DNA of 64,000 bases from Lentzea xinjiangensis (lineage in GTDB: Bacteria; Actinomycetota; Actinomycetes; Mycobacteriales; Pseudonocardiaceae), in the NCBI RefSeq assembly GCF_900110955.1, contig NZ_FOFR01000003.1, positions 363,094 to 427,093 on the forward strand. Direction: 5' to 3'. Position numbers and translations under genes: made by a program. The notes under the pieces are model-generated. The model searched no databases and was not told the origin of the DNA. It was given only the letters and a program-made list of their open reading frames with translations. Positions 7,725 through 16,014 of this stretch are shown in pieces (within the stretch, counting starts at the first letter, position 1; each line of letters opens with the position of its first letter).

Positions 7725-8478
7725 GGGCGACACCGTCTTCCTGGCGGGCAAGCGCATGCACGACGCGCTCGCCGGGAAGACGCTGCTGCGGGGAGAGCTG
7801 CGCCACCCCAGGCTGGCCACGATCGACCTGGCCGGCCTGGACGTGCTCGGCGTGCGCACCTACGGCAAGCACATGTTCACCCACTTCTCCGACGGCAACA
7901 GCCTGCGCAGCCACTTCCGGATGGACGGCGCGTGGCACCTCTACCGGCCGGGCGAGCGCTGGCGCCGTCCCGCGCACCAGGCCCGTGCGGTGTTCGAGGT
8001 GGACGACCGGCAGGCCATCGGATTCGCGTTGCACGACATGGAGTTCGTTCCCACCGTGCGCGAGGACGAACTCATCTCGCACCTCGGGCCTGATCTTCTC
8101 GCGGACGACTTCGACGCCGCTGAGGCCGTACGGCGGTTGACCGCGGATCCTTCGCGACCTATCGGGATCGCATTGCTGGACCAGCGGGTGATGGCCGGCG
8201 TCGGCAATCTCTACCGCGCGGAAGTGTGTTTCCTGTTGCGCGTTCTGCCGACGGCCCCGGTGTCGTCCGTGGACGCCTCGCGTGCGGTTGCGTTGTCGAG
8301 GAAGCTGTTGCAGGCCAACCAGTGGCGGCCCGAACAGTCCACGACGGGCGACCTGCGCGTGCAGCACTACGTTTTCGAGCGCACGGGCAGGCCTTGTTTG
8401 CGGTGCCGCACGAGAGTCCGATCGGGCGAGATGGACGGCAGATTCGTGTACTTCTGCCCGAAATGCCAGTCCGGTTGA
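7717..8478 (+). CDS. nei2: Fpg/Nei-family DNA glycosylase/AP lyase (Nei2 type)
   Basis: Base-excision enzyme that removes oxidised bases and cleaves the abasic site. The N-terminus MPEGDT carries the catalytic Pro2 and Glu3. The helix-two-turn-helix region includes ALLDQRVMAGVGNLYRAE. The C-terminal zinc finger CLRC-CPKC (within the last 30 residues) is intact. At 253 residues it fits actinobacterial Nei2. ATG 7717 overlaps parA by 8 bp. A GGAAG segment precedes the start within parA. Confidence 0.9.
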   Translation: MPEGDTVFLAGKRMHDALAGKTLLRGELRHPRLATIDLAGLDVLGVRTYGKHMFTHFSDGNSLRSHFRMDGAWHLYRPGERWRRPAHQARAVFEVDDRQAIGFALHDMEFVPTVREDELISHLGPDLLADDFDAAEAVRRLTADPSRPIGIALLDQRVMAGVGNLYRAEVCFLLRVLPTAPVSSVDASRAVALSRKLLQANQWRPEQSTTGDLRVQHYVFERTGRPCLRCRTRVRSGEMDGRFVYFCPKCQSG

Positions 8479-8510
8479 ACCGAGACGCCCTCCCGGCCGT
8501 GTCCTTCGAC

Positions 8511-9749
8511 ATGGCGGTAAATCTGGATGCGTTGCGCCCGGGCTTCACCGACGACCCGTACTCGGTGCTCAAAAGCCTGCGCGAGTCAGGTCCCGTGCAC
8601 CGGGTCGAGACCCTCGGCGTGCCGATGTGGCTCGTGACCCGCCACGCCGACGTGCGCGCCGCGCTGGACAACCCCCTGCTGTCCTCGCACGGCTCCGCGC
8701 TCGCCGAACCGCTGCGCGGCCACCCGCACTTCGCGTCGTGGTGGTTCGGCGACCTGTCCGACCACATGATGAACAGCGACGCCCCGGACCACACCCGCCT
8801 GCGCCGCGCGGTGTCGAGCCAGCTCACGCCGCGCCGCATCGCCGCGCTGCGCCCGCGGATCGAGCAGCTCGCGACGTCGCTCGCCGACTCCTTCGCCGAC
8901 TCGGGCCGGTGCGACCTGATCGCGGACTTCGCCGCGCCGCTGCCGATCGTCGTGATCATGGAGCTGCTCGGCGTCCCGGCCGTCGACCAGGAGAACTTCC
9001 GCTACTGGGCCGACGTGGTCACCGGCCTGCGCGACGGCGACGCGGCCTCGGCCCGCGAGGAGACCTCCGGCTACCTGCGCGACCTGGTCGTGCACAAGCG
9101 GACCTCCGGCGACGACGACCTGATCGGCGGGCTGGCCCGCGCGACCGGCGAGGCGGCCCTGACCGACGGCGAACTGGCGTCGCTGGCGTTCCTGCTGCTC
9201 GTGGCCGGTTACCCGACCGCCGTCGACCTGGTCGGCAACGGCATGCTCGCGTTGCTGCGCGACCCGGAGCAGCTCGAGCTGCTGCAACGCTCCTCGTCCC
9301 TGCTGCCCGGCGCGATCGAGGAGTTCCTGCGGTTCGACGGCCCGGCCTCGCACGTGCTGCGGTTCGCCTCGCGGCCGCTGGCGATCGGCGGCGTGCGGAT
9401 CCCCGCCGGTGACGTGGTGCTGCTGTCGCTGGCCTCCGCCGAGCACGACAGCGCGCGCTACCCGCGGGCCGACCAGCTCAACATCGAACGGGCGGACCGC
9501 CAGCACCTCGCGTTCGGCCACGGCGTGCACTTCTGCCTCGGCGCGCCGCTGGCCAGGCTGGAGGGCGACGTGGCGTTCAGGACGCTGCTGGGGCGGTGTG
9601 CGGGGCTGGCCCTGGACACCTCGCGGCCGCTCGGCTGGCGGGTGTCGCTGGGCAGCCGGGGGCTGCGGACGTTGCCGGTGACGTTCCGGACGAGGCCCGG
9701 GCTGCCGCTGGACGAGCAGGCGACCACCAAGGTGCCGAAGCCGATGTGA
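8511..9749 (+). CDS. Cytochrome P450
   Basis: Bacterial class I P450 monooxygenase, 412 residues from ATG 8511 (GTG 8499 is possible). The heme loop is FGHGVHFCLG with Cys342 as thiolate ligand; the K-helix ExxR is E271-F-L-R274. The I-helix reads A232-G-Y-P-T-A instead of the usual AG(H/G)(E/D)TT: the threonine is kept, but the acidic residue that relays protons is Pro235. No ferredoxin or ferredoxin reductase gene is adjacent, so redox partners must be elsewhere. It resembles CYP105/107-type secondary-metabolism P450s but lies beside housekeeping genes. Substrate unknown. Confidence 0.9.
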   Translation: MAVNLDALRPGFTDDPYSVLKSLRESGPVHRVETLGVPMWLVTRHADVRAALDNPLLSSHGSALAEPLRGHPHFASWWFGDLSDHMMNSDAPDHTRLRRAVSSQLTPRRIAALRPRIEQLATSLADSFADSGRCDLIADFAAPLPIVVIMELLGVPAVDQENFRYWADVVTGLRDGDAASAREETSGYLRDLVVHKRTSGDDDLIGGLARATGEAALTDGELASLAFLLLVAGYPTAVDLVGNGMLALLRDPEQLELLQRSSSLLPGAIEEFLRFDGPASHVLRFASRPLAIGGVRIPAGDVVLLSLASAEHDSARYPRADQLNIERADRQHLAFGHGVHFCLGAPLARLEGDVAFRTLLGRCAGLALDTSRPLGWRVSLGSRGLRTLPVTFRTRPGLPLDEQATTKVPKPM

Positions 9750-9794
9750 CGGCGGAGCTGCGACCAGGGGCACGCGGACGCTCTGAGCTGGCGC

Positions 9795-9800
9795 TATAGG
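9795..9800 (+). promoter_or_regulatory. -10 box of pyrD
   Basis: TATAGG sits 8 nt before the GTG start of pyrD at 9809, a spacing that suggests leaderless transcription. No clear -35 is seen. Confidence 0.45.
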
Positions 9801-9808
9801 GTGGTCGC

Positions 9809-10786
9809 GTGGTCTACAAGCAGGTGGTTCGCAGGGCGTTGTTCGGGATGCACGGCGGCGACGCGGAGCGGGTCCACGAGACCACGCTGAACGCGATGGC
9901 GCGGCTGAGCCCGCTGGCGCGGTTCGCCCGCGGTCAGAACAACCCCCGCACCGTCTTCGGCGTGCGCTTCCCCAACCCCGTCGGGCTCGCGGCGGGGCTC
10001 GACAAGGACGGGCGCGCGCTGCCGGCGTGGGCCGCGCTGGGCTTCGGCTTCGTCGAGGTCGGCACCGTCACCTGGCACGCGCAGCCGGGCAACCCGAAGC
10101 CGCGGCTGTTCCGCCTCCGCGAGGACGAGGCGATCATCAACCGGATGGGCTTCAACAACGCGGGCGCGCAAGCGCTTGCCGCCAAGCTCGCCAGGACGCC
10201 CCTGAAGGCGCCGCTGGGCATCAGCCTCGGCAAGTCCAAGGTCACCCCGGTCGAGGACGCCGTGCAGGACTACCTGAGCTCGCTGGACGCCCTGAAGGAC
10301 CACGGCGACTACTACGCGATCAACGTCAGCTCCCCGAACACGCCCGGCCTGCGCAGCCTGCAGGACAAGGGGGCGCTGACCGAGCTCGTCCAGGCGCTCA
10401 CGCGGGCCACGGACAAGCCGATGCTGGTCAAAATCGCGCCGGACCTCACCGACGACGCCGTCGCCGAGGTCATCCAGGTGTGCGTCGACAACGGCATCAA
10501 AGGGCTGATCGCCACGAACACCACGCTCAGCCGTGAGGGCCTCAGGAGCGTTCATCGGGGCGAGACCGGCGGTCTGAGCGGCAAGCCGCTCACCCGGCGG
10601 GCCAACGACGTGGTCCGGTTCATCACCCGGCACAGCGAGCTGCCGGTCATCGGCGTCGGTGGCATCGCGACCGCCGACGACGCCAAGCGCATGGTCGACG
10701 CGGGCGCGAGCCTGGTGCAGATCTACACCGGGTTCATCTACGAGGGACCGGGGCTCGTGTCGAGGATCAACCGCGCGCTGCGGTGA
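9809..10786 (+). CDS. pyrD: Dihydroorotate dehydrogenase (quinone), class 2
   Basis: Oxidises dihydroorotate to orotate in pyrimidine synthesis, passing electrons through FMN to quinone at the membrane. The N-terminal helix ([15 protein letters not shown]) is the class-2 membrane-association segment. FMN and substrate motifs are complete: [32 protein letters not shown] with the catalytic Ser, IATNTT and [11 protein letters not shown]. The length of 325 residues is normal for class 2. It stands alone between a P450 gene and a convergent uracil permease gene, both nucleobase related in the latter case. Confidence 0.95.
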   Translation: MVYKQVVRRALFGMHGGDAERVHETTLNAMARLSPLARFARGQNNPRTVFGVRFPNPVGLAAGLDKDGRALPAWAALGFGFVEVGTVTWHAQPGNPKPRLFRLREDEAIINRMGFNNAGAQALAAKLARTPLKAPLGISLGKSKVTPVEDAVQDYLSSLDALKDHGDYYAINVSSPNTPGLRSLQDKGALTELVQALTRATDKPMLVKIAPDLTDDAVAEVIQVCVDNGIKGLIATNTTLSREGLRSVHRGETGGLSGKPLTRRANDVVRFITRHSELPVIGVGGIATADDAKRMVDAGASLVQIYTGFIYEGPGLVSRINRALR

Positions 10787-10871
10787 GCCGGTCCGGGGAG
10801 GACTGTCCAAGGCGGACCAGGAAACCCGCTCCGTGGAACGGGAACAGCGTCCGGTCCCGAGTGGAGTGCGG

Positions 10872-12125
10872 TCAGTTGTGCCGCGCGGCGCGCAGCCACC
10901 GCATCACCGGGTGGAGGATCACGACGAGCAGCGAGCCCCACACCATGCCGCCCATCTCCAGGTCGCCGATCTCGATGGTCAGGTCGCCGACGCCGGCCAC
11001 CAGCGCCGCGCCGCCGACCATCGCGTTCGCCGGGTTCGCGAGGTCGACCCCGCGGTCCATCCAGATGCGGACGCCGATCAGCACGATCAGGCCGTAGAGC
11101 ACCAGCGTACAACCGCCCAGCACGCCCGGCGGGATGGTGCCGAACAGCGCGATGGCCTTCGGGGAGAACGCGAGCGCCGCGGCGAACACACCGGCGAACG
11201 CGAACGCCGCCGTGGTGTAGATGCGCGTCACGGCCATCACGCCGATGTTCTCGGAGTACGTCGTGGTCCCGACGCCGCCGCCCAGGCCCGACAGCGCGGT
11301 CGACAGGCCGTTCGCGATGATCGCGTCCCCCGCGCTGCCGTCGAGGTTGCGCCCGGTCAGCGCGGCGACCGCCTTGACGTGCCCGACGACCTCCGCCACC
11401 AGCACGATCACCACCGGCAGCATGAGCAGCACGACGGACGGCCGGAGCTCCGGCTGGTGCAGTTGCGGCAGGCCCACCCACGCCGCGTCGCGCAGCGCGG
11501 TGATCCGGTCGGACGGCACGGCGCCGAACAGCAGTCCACCCGCCCAGACGCCGGCGAAGCCCACCAGGACCGAGAACCGGAACAGCAGGCCGCGGCCGAG
11601 GACGCCGGCCAGCAGGATCACGGCGGTCGTGCCGGCGGCCAGCAGCGGCTGCTCGGCGAAGTTCGAGGTGGACTGGTGCGAGAGGTTCAGGCCGATGATG
11701 ATCACGACCGCGCCGGTGACGACCGGCGGCATGACCGACTCCAGCAGCCGCACGCCGAGCGCCTTGACCGCGATGCCGACGACGATCACCAGCAGGCCCG
11801 CGGCGACGACGCCGCCGAGCTGCGCGGAGACGCCCTGCTCGCGGGCCGCCACCAGCGGCGCCACGAAGGCGAAGGAGGAGCCCAGGTAGCTCGGGACGCG
11901 GTTCTTGGTGATCACGAGGAACAGCAGCGTGCCGAGGCCGGAGAACAGCAGCGTGGTGGCGACGGGAAGGCCGGTGGCGGTGGGGACCAGCACCGTCGCG
12001 CCGAACATGGCGACCAGGTGCTGCACTCCGAACCCGATGGTGAGCGGCCAGCTCACCCGTTCCTGGGGTGCGACGGTTTCACTGTCGGTGATCCGACCGT
12101 CCCCGTGCACGGTCCACAACGCCAA
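10872..12125 (-). CDS. Uracil/xanthine permease, NCS2 family
   Basis: Membrane symporter of the nucleobase-cation symporter-2 family, probably for uracil. The family signature QHLVAMFGATVLVP lies near the N-terminus, and the central GGGVGTTTYSENIGVMAVTR is the NCS2 substrate region. About 12-14 hydrophobic segments follow. The start is set at TTG 12125 because GGGAGG stands 7 nt upstream and LALWTVHGDGR is the usual N-terminus; earlier in-frame starts up to 12185 lack such a site. It is convergent with pyrD, consistent with pyrimidine salvage beside synthesis. Confidence 0.88.
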   Translation of the reverse strand: MALWTVHGDGRITDSETVAPQERVSWPLTIGFGVQHLVAMFGATVLVPTATGLPVATTLLFSGLGTLLFLVITKNRVPSYLGSSFAFVAPLVAAREQGVSAQLGGVVAAGLLVIVVGIAVKALGVRLLESVMPPVVTGAVVIIIGLNLSHQSTSNFAEQPLLAAGTTAVILLAGVLGRGLLFRFSVLVGFAGVWAGGLLFGAVPSDRITALRDAAWVGLPQLHQPELRPSVVLLMLPVVIVLVAEVVGHVKAVAALTGRNLDGSAGDAIIANGLSTALSGLGGGVGTTTYSENIGVMAVTRIYTTAAFAFAGVFAAALAFSPKAIALFGTIPPGVLGGCTLVLYGLIVLIGVRIWMDRGVDLANPANAMVGGAALVAGVGDLTIEIGDLEMGGMVWGSLLVVILHPVMRWLRAARHN

Positions 12126-12291
12126 CGCACTGCCTCCCGGCAATTCAGCCGGTCTTCCCGCGGACCGACCCCGGAATCCTGCCACGCCATGTAGTGGCCA
12201 CGGCTAGATAACGGTCTGATAATCACACGATCGCCGTAAAGATCCCAGAGAGAACCGCCGAATAGACACACGCGATTACAGCGTGTGACAA

Positions 12292-13119
12292 TCAGTGCGC
12301 CGAATAGCCTGATACGTCGCGCATCGCGGATGCGAGACCGGCCATGTGGTCCGTGGCGTCGTCCAGGACCGCGCGCGGATCCTGGAACTGGGTGCTGGCC
12401 GCGAGCGCCTTGCCCGCCTCCGCCACCAACGCACAGTAGCGGTCCACGCCGTCCGCCAGTTGGACCCTGAGCGCCCGCACGCCCTCGACCAACGGCGCGC
12501 GCTCCAGGGGCGGCGCAGTGTCCCGGGCGCGCTCGACCGCCTGGAGCTGTGCCGACACCGCGCGGATGGCCGTGGCGGCTTCCTGGGCGGTCTGCCGGGC
12601 GTGCTGGACGGACTCGGTCGGCATCGTGGTGAGCGCGGGCGAGTCGAGCTGGACGAGGAGGTCCCTCATCGCGTCCTCGGCCCTGTGCAGCTGCTCCATC
12701 GGGACGCGCGCGGCGGAGATGTGCGCGGGCAGCGGCGGCCGGGGCGGGGGCGGCGGCGACAACGCCAGCCGCTGCCGGGCGGCACCCAGCTCGCGCAGCT
12801 TGAAGCCGCTGCGGACGGCGAGCAGGCCGGGCACGGCCGCGCCGATGGTGCCGCCGACAGCGGCCCACGTGCCGAGCACGCCGGTGTAGCCGAAGACGGC
12901 GAGCGTGCCGAAGATCGTGATCAGCGCCAGCCAGAACGTGAGCACCGCGTTGGTGCGCTTGCGCTTGCGCTCGAGCTTGGCGACCGGGTCGTTCCACTTC
13001 TGCAGGCGGTACCGCGCCTGCTCGGCCAGCGGGTGGCCCTGGAGCGACACACCCAACTCGTTGACGACCTTGCGGACGATCTCGTTGTTGGGGCGGTTTC
13101 TCCAGGGCTCCATGATCAC
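12292..13119 (-). CDS. pspM: Phage-shock membrane protein PspM
   Basis: A 275-residue actinobacterial membrane protein (Rv2743c family). A basic N-terminal region (KLERKRKRTN) leads to two adjacent membrane segments at about residues 58-100 (VLTFWLALITIFGTLAVFG and WAAVGGTIGAAVPGLLAV). A Pro-rich linker then leads to a helical cytoplasmic tail. The GTG at 13119 is 9 nt after AGGAGG; an ATG two codons later is less well placed. It follows pspA by 34 bp. In mycobacteria PspM and PspN partner PspA in the envelope-stress response; no PspN homologue is seen here. Confidence 0.82.
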   Translation of the reverse strand: MIMEPWRNRPNNEIVRKVVNELGVSLQGHPLAEQARYRLQKWNDPVAKLERKRKRTNAVLTFWLALITIFGTLAVFGYTGVLGTWAAVGGTIGAAVPGLLAVRSGFKLRELGAARQRLALSPPPPPRPPLPAHISAARVPMEQLHRAEDAMRDLLVQLDSPALTTMPTESVQHARQTAQEAATAIRAVSAQLQAVERARDTAPPLERAPLVEGVRALRVQLADGVDRYCALVAEAGKALAASTQFQDPRAVLDDATDHMAGLASAMRDVSGYSAH

Positions 13120-13153
13120 CTGCTGACTCCTCCTGCTCCCCCCGCGGCGAACG

Positions 13154-14005
13154 TCAGTTCTGGGCGGGCGGAACTTGCTGCTGCTGGGTCTTCTGCTCCT
13201 GCTGGACGCGCTGCGCGATCTCGGCCTGGATCTGCGCCGCGGCGCTGTTGCCCGCCGTCACCTGCGGCGGCGTGTTCGCCTGCCCGCCGTGCATGGACGC
13301 GCGGATCTGCTCGAGCCGCGACGAGCCGGCGAGCTGGGTGGTCGAGGCCTGCACCTCGAGCATGCGGCCCTGCACCGAGTTCTGGGCGAGCTCGGCGGAA
13401 CCGATCGCGGTCGCGTAGCGCTTCTCGATCTTGTCGCGGACCTCTTCGAGCGATGGCACGTTGCCCGGCGCGGCCAGCTCGCTCATCTGGGTGAGCGACG
13501 CGGAGACCTGCTCCTGCATCTTGGCCTGCTCGAGCTGGCTGAGGAGCTTGGTGCGCTCCGCGAGCTTCTGCTGCAACATCATCGAGTTGCGCTCGACGGC
13601 CTGCTTGGCCTGCGCGGCCGCCTGCAGCGACTGGTCGTGCAGCGTCTTGAGGTCCTCGATGCCCTGCTCGGCCGTGACGAGCTGGGTGGCGAAGCCCTGC
13701 GCGGCGTTCTCGAACTGCGCGGCCTTCTGCTCGTCACCCTTCGACCGGGCCTCGTCGGCGAGCACGAGCGCCTGGCGGGCCGAGGCCTGCAGCTTCTCGA
13801 CGTCGCCGAGCTGCCGGTTCAGCTTCATCTCCAACTGCCGCTGGTTGCCGATCACGGCCGCGGCCTGCTGAGAGAGCGCCTGGTGCTGACGCTGCGCCTC
13901 CTCGATGGCCTGCTGGATCTGCACCTTCGGGTCAGCGTGCTCGTCGATCTTGGACGAGAACGATGCCATCAGGTACTTCCAGAACTTCACGAACGGACTG
14001 GCCAT
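13154..14005 (-). CDS. pspA: Phage-shock protein A (PspA/IM30 family)
   Basis: Peripheral membrane coiled-coil protein of the ESCRT-III-like PspA family that stabilises the inner membrane, 283 residues. The N-terminal amphipathic segment [20 protein letters not shown] is followed by [18 protein letters not shown] and long coiled-coil to about residue 220. A Gln-rich tail ends the protein. It is close to the mycobacterial 35-kDa antigen. GGAACC at about 60 bp upstream resembles an ECF -35 element, but no matching -10 is certain. The 429-bp gap to clgR separates it from its expected operon partner. Confidence 0.95.
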   Translation of the reverse strand: MASPFVKFWKYLMASFSSKIDEHADPKVQIQQAIEEAQRQHQALSQQAAAVIGNQRQLEMKLNRQLGDVEKLQASARQALVLADEARSKGDEQKAAQFENAAQGFATQLVTAEQGIEDLKTLHDQSLQAAAQAKQAVERNSMMLQQKLAERTKLLSQLEQAKMQEQVSASLTQMSELAAPGNVPSLEEVRDKIEKRYATAIGSAELAQNSVQGRMLEVQASTTQLAGSSRLEQIRASMHGGQANTPPQVTAGNSAAAQIQAEIAQRVQQEQKTQQQQVPPAQN

Positions 14006-14305
14006 CTCCTACGCCTGCCTTCTCGGTGCCGGTGTTGGATCCATCGTCTCAATTGTGCGTCGGCGGTTCCACCAACCTGGGGAGATATCCGGGAAGACCC
14101 CGACCTACCCCGGGACTTTGGAGTACACGCCTGACGACGTGCCAATCCTGCCCGCACCCGCGCCCCGGGACGCGGTGACCCAGCGTGCTGTGGCCAAGCC
14201 GTTGCCTGTCGCCCGGCACGCTGCCGTCGTTGTCAGTTGAACGTACGAGGGCACGGTGTTGTTGCAGACCGTCACGTGGCGGCGGCCACAACCCCTCCTC
14301 CCGCC
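14006..14305. other. pspA upstream region, no gene
   Basis: About 300 bp between the pspA start and the palindromic repeat hold no convincing coding frame. It must contain the pspA promoter. A GGAACC element near 14067-14072 on the minus strand is the only promoter-like feature seen. Confidence 0.5.
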
Positions 14306-14360
14306 GGGAACGCGGGGGCCCCGCGTTTCCTTGTGGGGAACGCGGGGCCCCCGCGTTCCC
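14306..14360. repeat. 55-bp palindromic repeat, copy 1
   Basis: Two 25-nt arms, each itself a near-palindrome built on AACGCGGGGGCCCCGCGTT, form a near-perfect hairpin with a 4-nt TTGT loop. The outer sequence (GCCGGGAACG against CGTTCCCCGGC) extends the stem. A second copy at 22592-22646 differs only in about three loop bases. It lies between clgR and pspA. Confidence 0.85.
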
Positions 14361-14385
14361 CGGCAGGAGGGCCAGGCAATGCAAG

Positions 14386-14417
14386 CGACCCCGCTCGTCG
14401 TACGGCGAGCGGGGTCG
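14386..14417 (-). terminator. Hairpin terminator after clgR
   Basis: CGACCCCGCTCG and CGAGCGGGGTCG form a perfect 12-bp stem with an 8-nt loop, 18 bp past the clgR stop. With the adjacent 55-bp palindrome it should block read-through from clgR into pspA. Confidence 0.75.
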
Positions 14418-14434
14418 TGATCGACATGGGTGTG

Positions 14435-14857
14435 CTAAGCCGCGACGACTGCCTTGGGCGTCTCGCCGATCTTGCTCGTGAGGCGGTGGCTGAGCATCGG
14501 CTGCAGGCGCAGGTCGGACAGGTCGTCCGACAGCGTGGACGGCAGCAGGCGGCCACCCTCCAGCTTCCCGCGCTCCGCACGACCGTCGGGGACGGTGTCC
14601 GGCACCGTGTCCGGCGTCTGCTGGACGGCGCCGATGTCGGAGGCGACGTGGTGCAGCAGCTCGGACAAGGGCAGTTCCAACGCGTCACAGATGGCCGCGA
14701 GGAGTTCGCTGGACGCCTCTTTGCGGCCGCGCTCCACCTCGGACAGGTACCCCAGGCTCACGCGGGCGGTCCGAGAGACCTCGCGCAGCGTGCGGCGTTG
14801 GTTGGTGCGGGCATGGCGAAGCCGATCACCGATCGCCTCGCGCAGCAGCACGGTCAT
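14435..14857 (-). CDS. clgR: Transcriptional activator ClgR (XRE family)
   Basis: Regulator of Clp protease and envelope-stress genes, 140 residues. The XRE helix-turn-helix runs from about residue 10 to 65: [20 protein letters not shown], then [20 protein letters not shown]. The C-terminus ends in hydrophobic VVAA, which in other ClgR proteins serves as a Clp degradation tag. ATG 14857 has GGAGG 6 nt upstream; longer starts are not supported. A match to the ClgR binding consensus lies 79 bp upstream, indicating autoregulation. Unlike the compact mycobacterial clgR-pspA-pspM operon, clgR is followed by two hairpins. Confidence 0.92.
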   Translation of the reverse strand: MTVLLREAIGDRLRHARTNQRRTLREVSRTARVSLGYLSEVERGRKEASSELLAAICDALELPLSELLHHVASDIGAVQQTPDTVPDTVPDGRAERGKLEGGRLLPSTLSDDLSDLRLQPMLSHRLTSKIGETPKAVVAA

Positions 14858-14935
14858 CGCGCGCCTCCTTCCGGCCGGCCGTGTCCCTACGTTACCGATC
14901 GACACCGACAACGGGCAGTGACTTCCGAACACGTC

Positions 14936-14949
14936 CGCCAAGGGCGAAC
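14936..14949. promoter_or_regulatory. Putative ClgR binding site
   Basis: CGCCAAGGGCGAAC matches the core CGCYNANRGCGWWS reported for corynebacterial ClgR at all 14 positions. It lies upstream of clgR, between it and the cinA stop, as expected for autoregulation. Confidence 0.6.
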
Positions 14950-14959
14950 GAACGGTTGG

Positions 14960-15439
14960 TCATCGTTTGTTCCCGTCCCCGGTCACCAGCAGGTAATCCG
15001 ACAGCAGGACCAGCGCTTTTTCCACGGCTGTGAAACGCACCGCTTTCCGGTCGCCACTGAGAGTGACGGTCCGCACTGTGGACACTCCAGGCCCGCTCAA
15101 GCCGATGTGGACGGTCCCTGGAGCGGCTCCGTCCTGTGGATCGGGTCCGGCGACTCCCGTCAGCCCGATTCCCCAGTCCGCTCCGCACCGGTTCCTGGCA
15201 CCCTCGGCGAGCTGGATCGCCACCTCGGGGTGCACGGCTCCGTGCTCGTCGAGCAACTGCCGGTCCACGCCCGCGAGCTCGTGCTTGAGCTCGGTCGCGT
15301 AGACGATCAACCCACCGCGGACCACGGCACTCGCCCCCGGTGTGTCGACGATCGTCGCGCACAGCAGACCCGCGGTCAGCGACTCGGCCGTGGCGACGGT
15401 TTCCTTCCTCGCTCTGAGCAGCTCGACCACGTTCGTCAT
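14960..15439 (-). CDS. cinA: CinA C-terminal domain protein (NMN amidohydrolase type)
   Basis: A stand-alone CinA C-domain of 159 residues, the part that in other bacteria deamidates nicotinamide mononucleotide. The family motif TVATAESLTAGLLCATIVDTPGAS is spread over residues 14-37, with RGGLIVYATELK and GLTGVAGPD downstream. The N-terminal COG1058 domain of full-length CinA is absent, as in many actinobacteria. The ATG at 15439 overlaps the pgsA stop by 4 bp. It is the last gene of the rimO-pgsA-cinA operon and is separate from clgR. Confidence 0.9.
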   Translation of the reverse strand: MTNVVELLRARKETVATAESLTAGLLCATIVDTPGASAVVRGGLIVYATELKHELAGVDRQLLDEHGAVHPEVAIQLAEGARNRCGADWGIGLTGVAGPDPQDGAAPGTVHIGLSGPGVSTVRTVTLSGDRKAVRFTAVEKALVLLSDYLLVTGDGNKR

Positions 15440-16014
15440 GCGACGGCCCGATCCGCTCTCGCCTTCATCTTGAACGCTCGGACGACGTAGTCGATTCCCG
15501 TCACGACCGTGAGGACCAGCGCGACGAGCATGCTCGCCCACGCGAAGAGCTCCAGCACGTCGTTCTGCGGGAGCACGAACAGCCCGATGGCGATGACCTG
15601 CGCCAGCGTCTTGGCCTTGCCGCCGCGGCTCGCGGGGATGACGCTGTAGCGGATCACCCAGAACCGCAGCAGCGTGATGCCGACCTCGCGCACGGCGATG
15701 ACGATCGTGATCCACCACGGCAGCACGTCGAGGATGCTCAGCCCGACCAGCGCCGAGCCGGTCAGGGCCTTGTCGGCGATCGGGTCGGCGATCTTGCCGA
15801 AGTCGGTGATCAGGCCGTGCTTGCGGGCGAGCGTGCCGTCGATGTGGTCGGTGAAGCTCGCGACGGCGAAGATCCCGAACGCGATGAGCCGCCACGTGGT
15901 GTCGAAGCCGCCCGCTTCGAACAGGGAGAACAGGAAGACCGGGACCAGAGCCAGCCTCGCCATGGTGAGGACGTTGGCGACGTTGAGCAGCGGGACCTTC
16001 CTGGCCTCGGTCAT
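15436..16014 (-). CDS. pgsA: CDP-diacylglycerol--glycerol-3-phosphate 3-phosphatidyltransferase
   Basis: Integral membrane enzyme of phosphatidylglycerol synthesis, 192 residues with about five membrane helices. The CDP-alcohol phosphotransferase signature is complete: DHIDG-TLAR, then eight residues to G, then D-x3-D in [10 protein letters not shown]. Start and stop each share 4 bp with rimO and cinA (ATGA), so translation is coupled along the operon. Position next to clgR matches the mycobacterial pgsA3 locus. Phosphatidylinositol-phosphate synthase is a related alternative but is less likely here. Confidence 0.93.
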   Translation of the reverse strand: MTEARKVPLLNVANVLTMARLALVPVFLFSLFEAGGFDTTWRLIAFGIFAVASFTDHIDGTLARKHGLITDFGKIADPIADKALTGSALVGLSILDVLPWWITIVIAVREVGITLLRFWVIRYSVIPASRGGKAKTLAQVIAIGLFVLPQNDVLELFAWASMLVALVLTVVTGIDYVVRAFKMKARADRAVA

